Assembly (NCBI RefSeq): GCF_005818865.1
Contig: NZ_VBRY01000003.1
Coordinates: 186,001 to 250,000, forward strand
DNA: 64,000 nucleotides
Origin: Mariprofundus erugo
GTDB lineage: Bacteria > Pseudomonadota > Zetaproteobacteria > Mariprofundales > Mariprofundaceae
Reading direction: 5' to 3'
The notes beneath the pieces were generated by a model, which was given only the letters and a program-made list of their open reading frames with translations, had not been told where the DNA came from and did no database searches. This document shows positions 27,807 through 35,968 of the stretch, one piece after another (positions within the stretch are counted from its first letter, which is position 1; each line of letters starts with the position of its first letter). A program made the position numbers and the translations under genes.

Positions 27807-29259
27807 ATACATTCAAAATTGTGATGGATGGTGTGTTTTTGATCGGGTCCTGATGAAACCACCTGACCAGCAGAATTCGATCACCCGGCTGCACCAGCCC
27901 GTATGTCCGTGCCCAGAAGCGGGCCAGTGAAACCTTGTTACTTAACTCTTCGGGCTTGATCAGCACCGGCTGAACCCCCCATAGCAGGCACATCTGGCGG
28001 AATGTGGCCGGTATGGCTGTAATGGCGATGACGGGGGCGGCAGGGCGGGCGCTGCTGACCGCCGTGGCCGATGTGCCGCTTTCCGAGATAACAATGATGC
28101 ATTTGACCTGCAGATCTCTTGACAGCTGGGCCGTCGACACCGCCAGCGCATCGGTGACCGGCATACCCTGCCTGGATGTTTTTTCCATATCGAAGGATCC
28201 GAATGTCCCGCCATACCAGAGGCTGCTTTCGGTATAGCGGGCCACCCGGTCCATCATTTCGACAGCCTCAACCGGGTGGAGGCCGGCTGCAGTTTCCGCC
28301 GATAACATGATGGCATCAGCACCGGAGGTGACGGCATGGGAGACATCGCTGACTTCTGCCCGGGTCGGTCTGATCTGATCAATCATCGATTCCAGCATCT
28401 GGGTCGCAATGATCACCGGTTTGTTGGCCTCTCTGGCCCGCGTGATCAGTGCCTGCTGTATCATGGGGACTTTTTCCGGGGGCAGTTCGACACCAAGATC
28501 GCCGCGAGCCACCATGATTGCATCTGCCGCAGCAAGAATATCCTCAATATGCTGCAGCGCTTCGGCGCGCTCGATTTTTGCCACCAGCCCGGTGGATGTG
28601 CCGGCTTTGTTGATCAAGGCCCTGAGCGCCTTGACGTCAAAGGCTGTGCGCACGAATGAGAGGGCGAGAAAATCGACGCCGCAGCCAAGGGCAAACTCGG
28701 CATCCAGCCGGTCCTTGTCGGTCAGTGATGCCGCCGTCACATGCGTATCGGGCAGGTTCATCCCCTTGTGATCACTCAGTTGCCCCCCCTGCAGGACGAC
28801 GCAGTGCACTTCTGTACCTTCAATGGCCTCGACCTTCAGCTCCATCAATCCGTCGGCAAGCAGGATGTGCTGTCCGACCGCGATATCCGCGGCAAGCTTT
28901 GGATACTGCGAAGGAATCAATCCGCTTTTACCGATGACATCACGGGTGGTGATGATCACTTTTTCATCGTTGTTCAGGGTGATGCTGCCGCCGGCAAATG
29001 TGCCAACCCTGATCTTCGGGCCGCACAGGTCAGCAAGAATGGCCACCGGCTTTTCCACCTCCGCAGAGAGGCGGCGAATGAGCCTGATCATGTCGCCATG
29101 CTCGTGATGATTGCCGTGCGACATATTCACTCTGAACAGATTCACACCGGCCATGAGCAGGCGACAGATGGTCATGGCATTGGCGGAGGCCGGCCCAAGG
29201 GTCGCGATGATTTTGGTGCGGCGATCAGCCAGCCACTGAATATCGGTATGGATTGTCAT
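27805..29259 (-). CDS. pyk: Pyruvate kinase
   Basis: A 484-residue glycolytic enzyme converting phosphoenolpyruvate and ADP to pyruvate and ATP. It has TKIIATLGPAS near residue 15, RVNMSHG near 42, LADLCGPKIRVG near 74, the catalytic lysine region VAKIERAEAL and the metal-binding MVARGDLGVELP. There is no extra C-terminal PEP-utiliser domain. The frame is open 21 codons further up, but the ATG at 29259 has GGGAGAGG 10 nt before it and gives the normal start. The downstream gap of 63 nt leaves open read-through into the lipoprotein-kinase pair. Confidence 0.95.
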   Translation of the reverse strand: MTIHTDIQWLADRRTKIIATLGPASANAMTICRLLMAGVNLFRVNMSHGNHHEHGDMIRLIRRLSAEVEKPVAILADLCGPKIRVGTFAGGSITLNNDEKVIITTRDVIGKSGLIPSQYPKLAADIAVGQHILLADGLMELKVEAIEGTEVHCVVLQGGQLSDHKGMNLPDTHVTAASLTDKDRLDAEFALGCGVDFLALSFVRTAFDVKALRALINKAGTSTGLVAKIERAEALQHIEDILAAADAIMVARGDLGVELPPEKVPMIQQALITRAREANKPVIIATQMLESMIDQIRPTRAEVSDVSHAVTSGADAIMLSAETAAGLHPVEAVEMMDRVARYTESSLWYGGTFGSFDMEKTSRQGMPVTDALAVSTAQLSRDLQVKCIIVISESGTSATAVSSARPAAPVIAITAIPATFRQMCLLWGVQPVLIKPEELSNKVSLARFWARTYGLVQPGDRILLVRWFHQDPIKNTPSITILNV

Positions 29260-29382
29260 GATTGCGTTGCCTCTCCCAGCGATGTTTCGCCCGGCCGGGC
29301 AGAACAAGAGTGGATTCAGCATATCCGGTGCCAGTTTTGACTCCGGGTGGCCCCTGATTTGCTACTTATGCGGTATGCCGGC

Positions 29383-29409
29383 CACCTTCAGGCTCGCAGG
29401 CTGGAGGTG
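29383..29409 (+). promoter_or_regulatory. Hairpin that pairs the ribosome binding site of the HD-GYP gene
   Basis: CACCTTCA (29383-29390) is complementary to TGGAGGTG (29402-29409), with one G-U pair, leaving an 11-nt loop. The second arm is the GGAGGTG ribosome binding site, 8 nt before the GTG start. The structure would hide that site, so translation may be controlled by temperature, a ligand or an RNA. Confidence 0.45.
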
Positions 29410-29417
29410 ATGTTCCG

Positions 29418-31277
29418 GTGAAGTACTATCGTACGTCTGTTCGCATACATGTGATACTTGTGGTTGCACTGATGGTGACTGCCATCCTGGCCAGTGGCTA
29501 CTGGGTGACCCGCCAGCATATCAACCGGCAGATGCAGGAGCTCTCCTACCGCCAGCTCAGCATGATGGGGGATAGTTTCAGGACGGCGATCTTCGGCATG
29601 ATGAGTGCAGGCGCGAGTGATGAAATGCTGGATGAAAGCTACAAGCGCATTGTCGATCGCGAGCCCCGGATTATGGATCTGCGTGTGTTGCATGGTGCAC
29701 CGCTGGATCGCCAGTTCGGTATTCACCGGCATGAGTTGCCAAAGACGCTGCTCGAGAAAGAGGGGCTGCGCAGTGCCCAGCCTCTGATTGATCAGCGACA
29801 GGAAAATGGCCGTGATATCATTGAGTTTGTCTACCCGCTGTTTGCCGAGCAGCAATGCCTGAAATGCCATCAGGCGAGTCTGGATGAATCGCTGGGAGCG
29901 CTCTCTCTGCGGATCGATCAGAGTGAGTTTCAGCAGAGTATTCGCAAGGAGCGTGCTGAGCTGTGGCTGCTGAATATCGGTGAGCTTGTGTTGCTGTTGC
30001 TGTTGCTGCTGTGGGTGCTTAACCGGCTGGTGTTCACCCCTCTTTTTCGTTTGGGCGATGCGGCCGATCATATGGCTCAGGGTGATTTAAGCAGCGATAT
30101 CGGCGGTGAAGGTGAGAGCGAGCTGGGGCGCGTGATCAGGGCATTCAACCGTATGGCGGCAAAGATCCGTGAGCTTCTGGGGGATCAGGAAAAGGTGATC
30201 CGGGAACAGACGCTTGAGCTGAGTCATCTGATGGAGACCAGTCAGCATATCGGGTCGGGTGAGCCACAGGAGGAGGTACTGGCCAAATTCTCGCGTACGC
30301 TGGTGGAGGTGCTCAGCGTGACCAGTTGCAGGGTGTTGATGCTGAATGAGCAGGATGAGATGGAGGTGGCGCTTGAGTATCCGATCCGGCCGTTGTCAGA
30401 GCAGTTGCCGGTTAAAGGGACAAGGGATAATTGTCCGGATATCTGGAGTGCAATTCAGCTCAATGACTATATCCTGTTGAATCATGAGGCGGAGATCAGT
30501 GAGGCAGAGCGTAAGCTGTTGCGGCTGGACCAGGCAGAGGCCGCGATCTGCATGCCGTTCGGGCATAAGGGGAAGGTGTTTGGCGTGGTCGTGCTCAGTG
30601 AGTTCCGCGCGCGTGAGCGCGAGCCGATTGATGCCCGCAAGATTCAGGTCTGTCGTGCACTGATCGGTCAGATGGGCGCAGCCATCGAGATGAGTCGCTT
30701 GTATGAGCAGCTGGTTGAGCAGTTGATGGAGACCGTGCTGGCGATGGCTGAGTCGGTTGAAAAGAAATCACCGTGGACGGCCGGTCACTCCCGCCGGGTA
30801 ACCGGCTATGCGATGGCGCTGGCTGAGCAGATCGGCTGGCACGGTGAGCAGCTTGAAGAGTTGCGTATTGCCGGGCTGTTGCATGATCTGGGCAAGATCG
30901 GTGTGCCGGGGGCGATTCTGAACAAGCAGGGACGCCTGAGCGAAGAGGAGTACGCCATCATTCAGCGTCACCCGGAGGATGGCGCCCAGATCCTGGGTAA
31001 AATTAAGATGCTGCACCCTTATATCCCGATGATTCGACATCACCACGAATGGTTCAACGGGGCCGGCTATCCGGATGGCATTGGCGGGGAGGAGATTCCG
31101 ATCGGAGCGAGAATCATGGCGGTTGCCGATGCGTTCGATGCGATGACTGCGGATCGCCCTTATCGTCGTGGTTTGCCGGCAGAGCAGGCGATTGAGCGGC
31201 TGGAGCAGGGGGCGGGCACACAGTTTGATCCTGAGCTGGTTGCGGCATTTAAACGTGCGCGTATCACGGTGTGCTGA
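29418..31277 (+). CDS. Membrane HD-GYP phosphodiesterase with periplasmic CxxCH haem domain
   Basis: A 619-residue signalling protein. Membrane helix 1 (about 10-30), a periplasmic Tll0287/DUF3365-like domain (35-180) with a single CLKCH motif (147-151) for covalent c-type haem, membrane helix 2 (about 183-203), HAMP (203-255), a GAF-like domain (about 275-425) and a C-terminal HD-GYP domain with HD at 489-490, HHHEWFNGAGYP near 541 and the trailing ADAFDAMT. All HD-GYP signature residues are present, so it should degrade cyclic di-GMP in response to a redox or gas signal at the haem. Start codon GTG. Divergent from pyk. Confidence 0.88.
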   Translation: MKYYRTSVRIHVILVVALMVTAILASGYWVTRQHINRQMQELSYRQLSMMGDSFRTAIFGMMSAGASDEMLDESYKRIVDREPRIMDLRVLHGAPLDRQFGIHRHELPKTLLEKEGLRSAQPLIDQRQENGRDIIEFVYPLFAEQQCLKCHQASLDESLGALSLRIDQSEFQQSIRKERAELWLLNIGELVLLLLLLLWVLNRLVFTPLFRLGDAADHMAQGDLSSDIGGEGESELGRVIRAFNRMAAKIRELLGDQEKVIREQTLELSHLMETSQHIGSGEPQEEVLAKFSRTLVEVLSVTSCRVLMLNEQDEMEVALEYPIRPLSEQLPVKGTRDNCPDIWSAIQLNDYILLNHEAEISEAERKLLRLDQAEAAICMPFGHKGKVFGVVVLSEFRAREREPIDARKIQVCRALIGQMGAAIEMSRLYEQLVEQLMETVLAMAESVEKKSPWTAGHSRRVTGYAMALAEQIGWHGEQLEELRIAGLLHDLGKIGVPGAILNKQGRLSEEEYAIIQRHPEDGAQILGKIKMLHPYIPMIRHHHEWFNGAGYPDGIGGEEIPIGARIMAVADAFDAMTADRPYRRGLPAEQAIERLEQGAGTQFDPELVAAFKRARITVC

Positions 31278-31302
31278 GCGCGACAGGGCGGTGCTGAAAA
31301 TG

Positions 31303-31335
31303 AAAAAGCCCCGGCCTTGAGGGTCGGGGCTTTTT
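31303..31335. terminator. Bidirectional terminator between convergent genes
   Basis: Stem AAAAAGCCCCG (31303-31313) with CGGGGCTTTTT (31325-31335), 11 bp, loop 11 nt, with A and T runs on either side. It can end both the HD-GYP transcript and the long minus-strand run from hypA to the YebC-family gene. Confidence 0.9.
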
Positions 31336-31367
31336 GCGGTGTGACAGGTGTCAGCGGTTGTGTGGAA

Positions 31368-32087
31368 TCAGGCAATCTCTGCATTGTGATAGACATTCTG
31401 CACGTCATCACAGTCATTGAGCATGTCGACAAGCTTTTCAAACACGGCCGCATCCTCACCACTGATGGTGCAGCTGTTCTGCGGTACAAAGGCGATCTCT
31501 TCGGTCTCAAAATCAATATCAGGGAATGCTTCGGCAAGCGCGTTGCGGGTGTTGAAAAACTCGCTGCTGGGGGCAAATACAGTGATTTGGCCATCTTCGC
31601 TTTCAACATCGGTGACGTCGATATCGGCCATCATCAGGGCCTCAAGCACAGCATCTTCATCGCTACCCTTGAAGGAGAAAATCGCCAGGTGATCAAACAT
31701 ATGGGCAACAGCGCCCGGACCACCCAGTTTGGCGTCATTCTTGGTGAAGCAGAGGCGGACATCATTGAATGTGCGGGTATTATTGTCGGTCAGGCAGTCA
31801 ATAATCAGCATGGTTCCGGCCGGTCCGAAGCCCTCGAAACGCGAGCTGGAGTAGTCTTCGCCGCCGGCGCCATTGGCCTTGTCCAGAGCCTTGTCGATGA
31901 TATGGCTGGGTACCTGGTCTTTTTTTGCCTTCTCCAGCAGTCGGCGCAGGCTCAGGTTGGTCGATGGGTCACTGCCGCCACTTTTGGCGCTGACATAGAT
32001 TTCACGGCCATATTTTGAATATACCTTGGTTTTTGCCGCAGCCGTTTTGGCCATCGATGCTTTACGAACTTCAAACGCTCTTCCCAT
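31368..32087 (-). CDS. YebC/TACO1-family protein, YeeN subgroup
   Basis: A 239-residue protein of the YebC/PmpR family. It starts [20 protein letters not shown], which is the YeeN-type N-terminus rather than the MAGHSKW of classical YebC, and has [19 protein letters not shown] near 85 and the C-terminal [13 protein letters not shown]. Family members have been described as transcriptional regulators and as factors that help ribosomes through proline-rich stretches; which applies here is unknown. It is the last gene before the shared terminator. Confidence 0.88.
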   Translation of the reverse strand: MGRAFEVRKASMAKTAAAKTKVYSKYGREIYVSAKSGGSDPSTNLSLRRLLEKAKKDQVPSHIIDKALDKANGAGGEDYSSSRFEGFGPAGTMLIIDCLTDNNTRTFNDVRLCFTKNDAKLGGPGAVAHMFDHLAIFSFKGSDEDAVLEALMMADIDVTDVESEDGQITVFAPSSEFFNTRNALAEAFPDIDFETEEIAFVPQNSCTISGEDAAVFEKLVDMLNDCDDVQNVYHNAEIA

Positions 32088-32200
32088 ATCTGCTCACTCT
32101 CATTCTGATACTGATAAACTTTTATCACGCCCGCTGTGAACGGGCGATATGTCGGCGCAATGGTAGTCGGGAATTGATCAGGATGGTACCCGCAGAATTC

Positions 32201-32542
32201 TCAGCTTCGGCCCCAGTCATCCTCGATGCGGATAATATCCTCTTCCAGACAGATGCCCATCTGCGTTTCAATGACGACGAGAAACTCCTCGCCGGTATTC
32301 TCCAGCCGGTGCAGATCACCCACGCCGATGAAGACCCGATCACCGGCGGTGATCACTCTGGTCTCATCGTTGATGGTGACCTTGCCTGTCCCTCGCACGA
32401 TGACCCAGTGCTCACTGCGCTTTTTATGTCGCTGCAGTGAAAAACGTTTGCCGACATGAATGATCAGCCGTTTGACCCGATAGCCGGGTTCGTTCAGGTA
32501 CTCTTCCCATCGCCCCCATGGACGGTTATCTGCTTCCAGCAT
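32201..32542 (-). CDS. Small cupin, mannose-6-phosphate isomerase type II-like
   Basis: A 113-residue single cupin domain: RPWGRWEEYL near residue 7 followed by LQRHKKRSEHWVIVRGTGKV, in which the two His and the Glu would bind a metal, and GDLHRLENTGEE with the last His. It matches the C-terminal domain of bifunctional ManC/mannose-6-phosphate isomerases but lacks the nucleotidyltransferase half, so it may be a stand-alone isomerase. Start at 32542 is set by AAGGGGG just upstream. It follows the hydrogenase protease gene by 43 nt and may be co-transcribed, although no metabolic link is evident. Confidence 0.8.
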   Translation of the reverse strand: MLEADNRPWGRWEEYLNEPGYRVKRLIIHVGKRFSLQRHKKRSEHWVIVRGTGKVTINDETRVITAGDRVFIGVGDLHRLENTGEEFLVVIETQMGICLEEDIIRIEDDWGRS

Positions 32543-32585
32543 GATAGCCCCCTTATGCCCGCATGGGAGGGTACCACAAATCGGG

Positions 32586-33071
32586 TCAAAGGTCAGGTGT
32601 TGCTGATTCCTGCCAGGCGGTTGCATGCGGTTGCCGGCAGCGCTGTTGAACGAAGTCGATCGCCGCATCAAGGTGGCCGCCCGCCTGCCGGCTCAGTGAT
32701 TCGCCCAGTTCAAACTGATAGCCGCGTATGCGTAGCAGAAATGCCGGCGGCGGCTCCTGGTGATACACCTGTTGGAAGGCGTGCAGCAGTGCATGCGGGG
32801 TCATGGCATGGGATGTATAGCTGTCATCCTTTTCACCCCGGATGGCGGAAAAATGGAACGGTGGCTGGCAGGAGGCATCGGCATCGACAAAGAGCAGCAG
32901 CTGACGCCCCTGCAGATCGGTGACATGCTCCACCTGCAGTTGCATGTCATTCTGGCACTCCACCTCTGCCAGTGCCTCCGACTCGATGGCTGCAACCAGC
33001 TCCGGCCCCAGCGCGTCATCGCCGCGACCGGGGTTACCGTAACCGAAGATCAGGATGGCTGCTGTGGTCAA
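32586..33071 (-). CDS. hoxW: Hydrogenase maturation protease (HoxW-type)
   Basis: A 161-residue member of the HycI/HupD/HoxW endopeptidase family. It begins AILIFGYGNPGRGDDALGPE, where the acidic residues bind the nickel of the immature large subunit, and has a second acidic position in LLFVDAD near 60. It would cut off the C-terminal extension of HoxH after nickel insertion. Its ATG overlaps the hoxH stop (ATGA), so protease and substrate are translated together. It ends 43 nt before the cupin gene. Confidence 0.88.
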   Translation of the reverse strand: MTTAAILIFGYGNPGRGDDALGPELVAAIESEALAEVECQNDMQLQVEHVTDLQGRQLLLFVDADASCQPPFHFSAIRGEKDDSYTSHAMTPHALLHAFQQVYHQEPPPAFLLRIRGYQFELGESLSRQAGGHLDAAIDFVQQRCRQPHATAWQESATPDL

Positions 33072-34534
33072 CGTGTGCGGGTGATGGTGCCGCTGGCTGC
33101 TTTGGCCACGCGATCAACCATCTCTCCCTTTGCCCCGATCAACTCAATCTCCAGTGGCATCTTGCCGAGTGCATGGGTGGCGCATGAAAGGCACGGGTCA
33201 TAGGCACGAATCGCTACCTCAAGGTGGTTGAGCAACCCTTCGGTAATTTCGTGGCCATCCAGGTATTCGTTGGCGACCGAGCGCACCGATTCATTCATTG
33301 CCTGGTTATTGCTGGTGGTTGAAACAATGAGGTTGGCCTTTTTGATGGTGCCGTCCTCATTGATCTTATAGTGGTGAAACAGGGTGCCGCGAGGTGCTTC
33401 AATGACGCCGATGCCCTCTTCGCGCTTCTCGCCGGTGGTGATCAGCTCCGTCCCCATGATGTCCCGATCCAGCAGCAGATCCCGGATCGATTCGGCACAG
33501 TGCAGTACCTCGATCATGCGTGCCCAGTGATAGGCGAGTGTGTCATGGACAAAGCCGCCATCGGCAAAGGCGCGGAAGCGCTGGCGTGCCGCCTCGGCCA
33601 GAGGGGTTGTGATGAAGTTACAGTTGTTGATGCGGGCAAGCGGGCCGACGCGATACCAGCCGTCATCACGCCCAAGTTCGGTCAGATAAGGGAACTTCAT
33701 ATAGCTCCACGAACGCACCTCTTCGCGGATGGCATTGAAATAACCGCGATAGTCAAACTGGTCAAAGATGGCGCTGCCATCGGCCCGGTTGGCACGAAGG
33801 CCGCCATGATAGAGCTCAAGCTCGCCACGAGGACCGACCATGCTCAGGTAATTGCTGTTCAGACGGCCGAAGCCGTGATTTTCCGGGTGTTCGGTATGGA
33901 TCTTCTCATTCAGGGCGACGGCATCCTGGGCCCAGCCGAGCACATCGTTGAGATCAACCAGCAGGCGATCACGCTCCTCGAGCGTCAGCGATTTGTTCAT
34001 GCCTCCTGCGACTGTCGCTGCACCATGAATACGTTTGCCGGCAATCACCTCAATGACCTGCTGGCCGTATTTGCGCAGCCTGACCCCTTTCAGGGCCAGA
34101 TCCGGGTAATCCTCAATGACGCCTACAATATTGCGGTGCTGAAGATTCGAGCCGAAGCCGAAGAGAAGGTCGGGAGAGGAGAGGTGAAAAAAGTGCAGGG
34201 CATGGGACTGCAGCGTCTGGCCGAAGTGAAGCAGCTGCCGCAGCTTGGTCGCGGTCGGGGTGAGGGTATCGACGCCGACCAGCTGATCGACGGCTTTTGC
34301 CGCCGCCAGATGATGAGATACAGGGCAGATGCCGCACAGTCGCTGCACAAAGTAGGGCACCTCCCAGTAGGGGCGCCCCTGAATGAATTTCTCAAAGCCG
34401 CGAAACTCGACAATATGGAAACGCGCTTCGCGTACATGGTTTGCCTCATCCAGAAGCAGGGTGATTTTTCCATGTCCCTCAACGCGGCTGACCGGGTCGA
34501 CAGCAATACGTCTCAGCTTTTCATTGTTGCTCAT
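33068..34534 (-). CDS. hoxH: NAD-reducing [NiFe] hydrogenase large subunit HoxH
   Basis: A 488-residue catalytic subunit carrying the NiFe(CN)2CO site. The N-terminal motif RLCGICPVSHH (Cys67, Cys70) and the C-terminal motif DPCLSCATH (446-454; Cys448, Cys451) provide the four nickel ligands. A 34-residue tail after His454 is the expected cleavage extension. The DPCLSCATH form and length fit group 3d bidirectional enzymes. Unlike its neighbours it is separated from hoxY, by 176 bp. Confidence 0.95.
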   Translation of the reverse strand: MSNNEKLRRIAVDPVSRVEGHGKITLLLDEANHVREARFHIVEFRGFEKFIQGRPYWEVPYFVQRLCGICPVSHHLAAAKAVDQLVGVDTLTPTATKLRQLLHFGQTLQSHALHFFHLSSPDLLFGFGSNLQHRNIVGVIEDYPDLALKGVRLRKYGQQVIEVIAGKRIHGAATVAGGMNKSLTLEERDRLLVDLNDVLGWAQDAVALNEKIHTEHPENHGFGRLNSNYLSMVGPRGELELYHGGLRANRADGSAIFDQFDYRGYFNAIREEVRSWSYMKFPYLTELGRDDGWYRVGPLARINNCNFITTPLAEAARQRFRAFADGGFVHDTLAYHWARMIEVLHCAESIRDLLLDRDIMGTELITTGEKREEGIGVIEAPRGTLFHHYKINEDGTIKKANLIVSTTSNNQAMNESVRSVANEYLDGHEITEGLLNHLEVAIRAYDPCLSCATHALGKMPLEIELIGAKGEMVDRVAKAASGTITRTR

Positions 34535-34578
34535 GTAAACTCCTTAAAGGCAGGGCGGGTTCACCGCGGCAGGCCGGG

Positions 34579-34608
34579 TCAATCAGCACCTGGGTCGATG
34601 CTGATTGA
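34579..34608. other. Perfect inverted repeat between hoxY and hoxH
   Basis: TCAATCAGCA (34579-34588) and TGCTGATTGA (34599-34608) are perfectly complementary with a 10-nt spacer. The hairpin is upstream of hoxH and downstream of hoxY in the transcript. It could set different amounts of the two subunits, or be an operator. Confidence 0.5.
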
Positions 34609-34669
34609 TTGCAGCCTGGCAAATATCAGTCTGCAAAGGCCGGAACGTCTCTTGTTCGTTGCTTTGGCA

Positions 34670-34696
34670 GGCCATTGATGGCCGGCGCGGAAGCGC
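34670..34696. repeat. Copy 2 of the dispersed 27-bp repeat
   Basis: It begins GGCCATTGATGGCC and continues GGCGCGGAAGCGC. It shares 24 of 27 bases with 2137-2163. It is in the hoxY-hoxH gap beside the hoxY stop codon. Confidence 0.6.
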
Positions 34697-34710
34697 TGAT
34701 CAGGCCTTCT

Positions 34711-35247
34711 CTAGTCATAGTGCAGCATGTTTTTCGGCAGGGCCGGCTCACGCCCCTCAAGAAGGTCGGTGAGAATCTTCACAAAGGCATCGGCCGGAGG
34801 CGGACAACCGGGCAGGTAGTAGTCGACCTTCACCACCTCATGCAGCGGATGGACCTTCGATAGCAGCAGCGGAATCTCGACATCATTCGGGATGTGCGGG
34901 TTATCCACGCCGATTTCATCGAGAAAGGCCTCTTCAAGACACTCCTGCAGGCTGAAGTGGTTGCGCATGGCCGGCACGCCGCCATTGATGGCGCAGGCGC
35001 CGACGGCAATCAGGATTTTGCAGTTTTCGCGAAACTCCCTGAGCACATGCACGTTATCCGCATTGCACAGGGCTCCTTCGACAAGACCGATATCGCACGG
35101 CTCGCAGTGCTTGATATCATTGATCGGGGAGCGGCTGAATTCCACATGCTCGAGCAGCCCGACAATACGCTCATCCATGTCGAGGAATGACATATGACAG
35201 CCGAAACAGCCGGCCAGTGAAGTGGTGGCTACGCGTACCTTACTCAT
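34711..35247 (-). CDS. hoxY: NAD-reducing hydrogenase small subunit HoxY
   Basis: A 178-residue small subunit that relays electrons from HoxH through a proximal 4Fe-4S cluster. It has TSLAGCFGCHMSFLDMD near residue 9, VGACAINGGVPAMR near 81 and the final YLPGCPPPAD near 144, supplying the cluster cysteines. It has no twin-arginine signal, consistent with a cytoplasmic enzyme. Its start overlaps the hoxU stop by 8 nt. Confidence 0.94.
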   Translation of the reverse strand: MSKVRVATTSLAGCFGCHMSFLDMDERIVGLLEHVEFSRSPINDIKHCEPCDIGLVEGALCNADNVHVLREFRENCKILIAVGACAINGGVPAMRNHFSLQECLEEAFLDEIGVDNPHIPNDVEIPLLLSKVHPLHEVVKVDYYLPGCPPPADAFVKILTDLLEGREPALPKNMLHYD

Positions 35248-35968
35248 CGTGATGCCTCGTTTTGGTCAGTTTAACTTCGCCCAGGTCGGTTTCGGCAACA
35301 CTGTGCAGGTCGAAGGTGCGCCGTCCGATCGGCACTTCATAGCCATGATCCTTGATCAGAATGGCTCCGACCGGACAGATATGGGCGGCCAGATCATCGG
35401 TGGTAATATCGGAGTCGGCCAGCTTGCCAGTGGCCGAGTTGACAATCAGGTGACGCCCGGTGCCGCGGCCGCCAATGGCAAAAACATCTTTGCCGTCAAC
35501 CTCGCGGCTGGCACGAACACACAGCTCGCACATGATGCAGCGATCCCGGTCCAGTACCAGCGAGGGGTGCGATGCATCCACCTCGCGGCGAGGATAGAAC
35601 TGCGGATAGTGGCCATCGAGCATACCAAGATGATAGCCAACCGCCTGCAGGGTGCAGTCGCCGGTTTTTTCGCAGGATGGGCAAAGGTGGTTACCCTCGA
35701 TGAACAGCATCTGGGTAATTGATTTGCGTACTTCATTCAGTGCCGGCGTGTTATTTTCGATCTTTTGCCCTTCGGCTGCCGCCATCGTGCAGGCGGAAAC
35801 GGCACGTCCATTGACATCGACCGTGCAGAGCTTGCAGCTGCCGTGCGGGGAGATGCCCGGTTTGTGGCACAGGTGTGGAATGTAGACACCGGCGGCAAGG
35901 GCCGCATCCATAATGGTCTGTCCCGGCTCAAACGGTACATCGGTGCCGTCAATATTAATGCTGCTCAT
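35240..35968 (-). CDS. hoxU: NAD-reducing hydrogenase diaphorase subunit HoxU
   Basis: A 242-residue iron-sulfur protein like the N-terminus of NuoG. A 2Fe-2S ferredoxin domain (CHKPGISPHGSCKLC near residue 34), a His-Cys-ligated 4Fe-4S segment (HLCPSCEKTGDC near 94) and a 4Fe-4S segment with CIMCELC near 138 and CPVG near 198. It links HoxF to HoxY. ATGA overlap with hoxF. Confidence 0.94.
   Translation of the reverse strand: MSSINIDGTDVPFEPGQTIMDAALAAGVYIPHLCHKPGISPHGSCKLCTVDVNGRAVSACTMAAAEGQKIENNTPALNEVRKSITQMLFIEGNHLCPSCEKTGDCTLQAVGYHLGMLDGHYPQFYPRREVDASHPSLVLDRDRCIMCELCVRASREVDGKDVFAIGGRGTGRHLIVNSATGKLADSDITTDDLAAHICPVGAILIKDHGYEVPIGRRTFDLHSVAETDLGEVKLTKTRHHDE

Noticed and set aside
29323-29417. 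Cyclic di-GMP riboswitch upstream of the HD-GYP gene
   Set aside because: The leader is too short (about 95 nt) and lacks the conserved GEMM motifs; only a single simple hairpin is seen.
33371-34678. 435-codon open frame opposite hoxH
   Set aside because: Antisense to a gene with complete catalytic motifs; no plausible protein features and no ribosome binding site.
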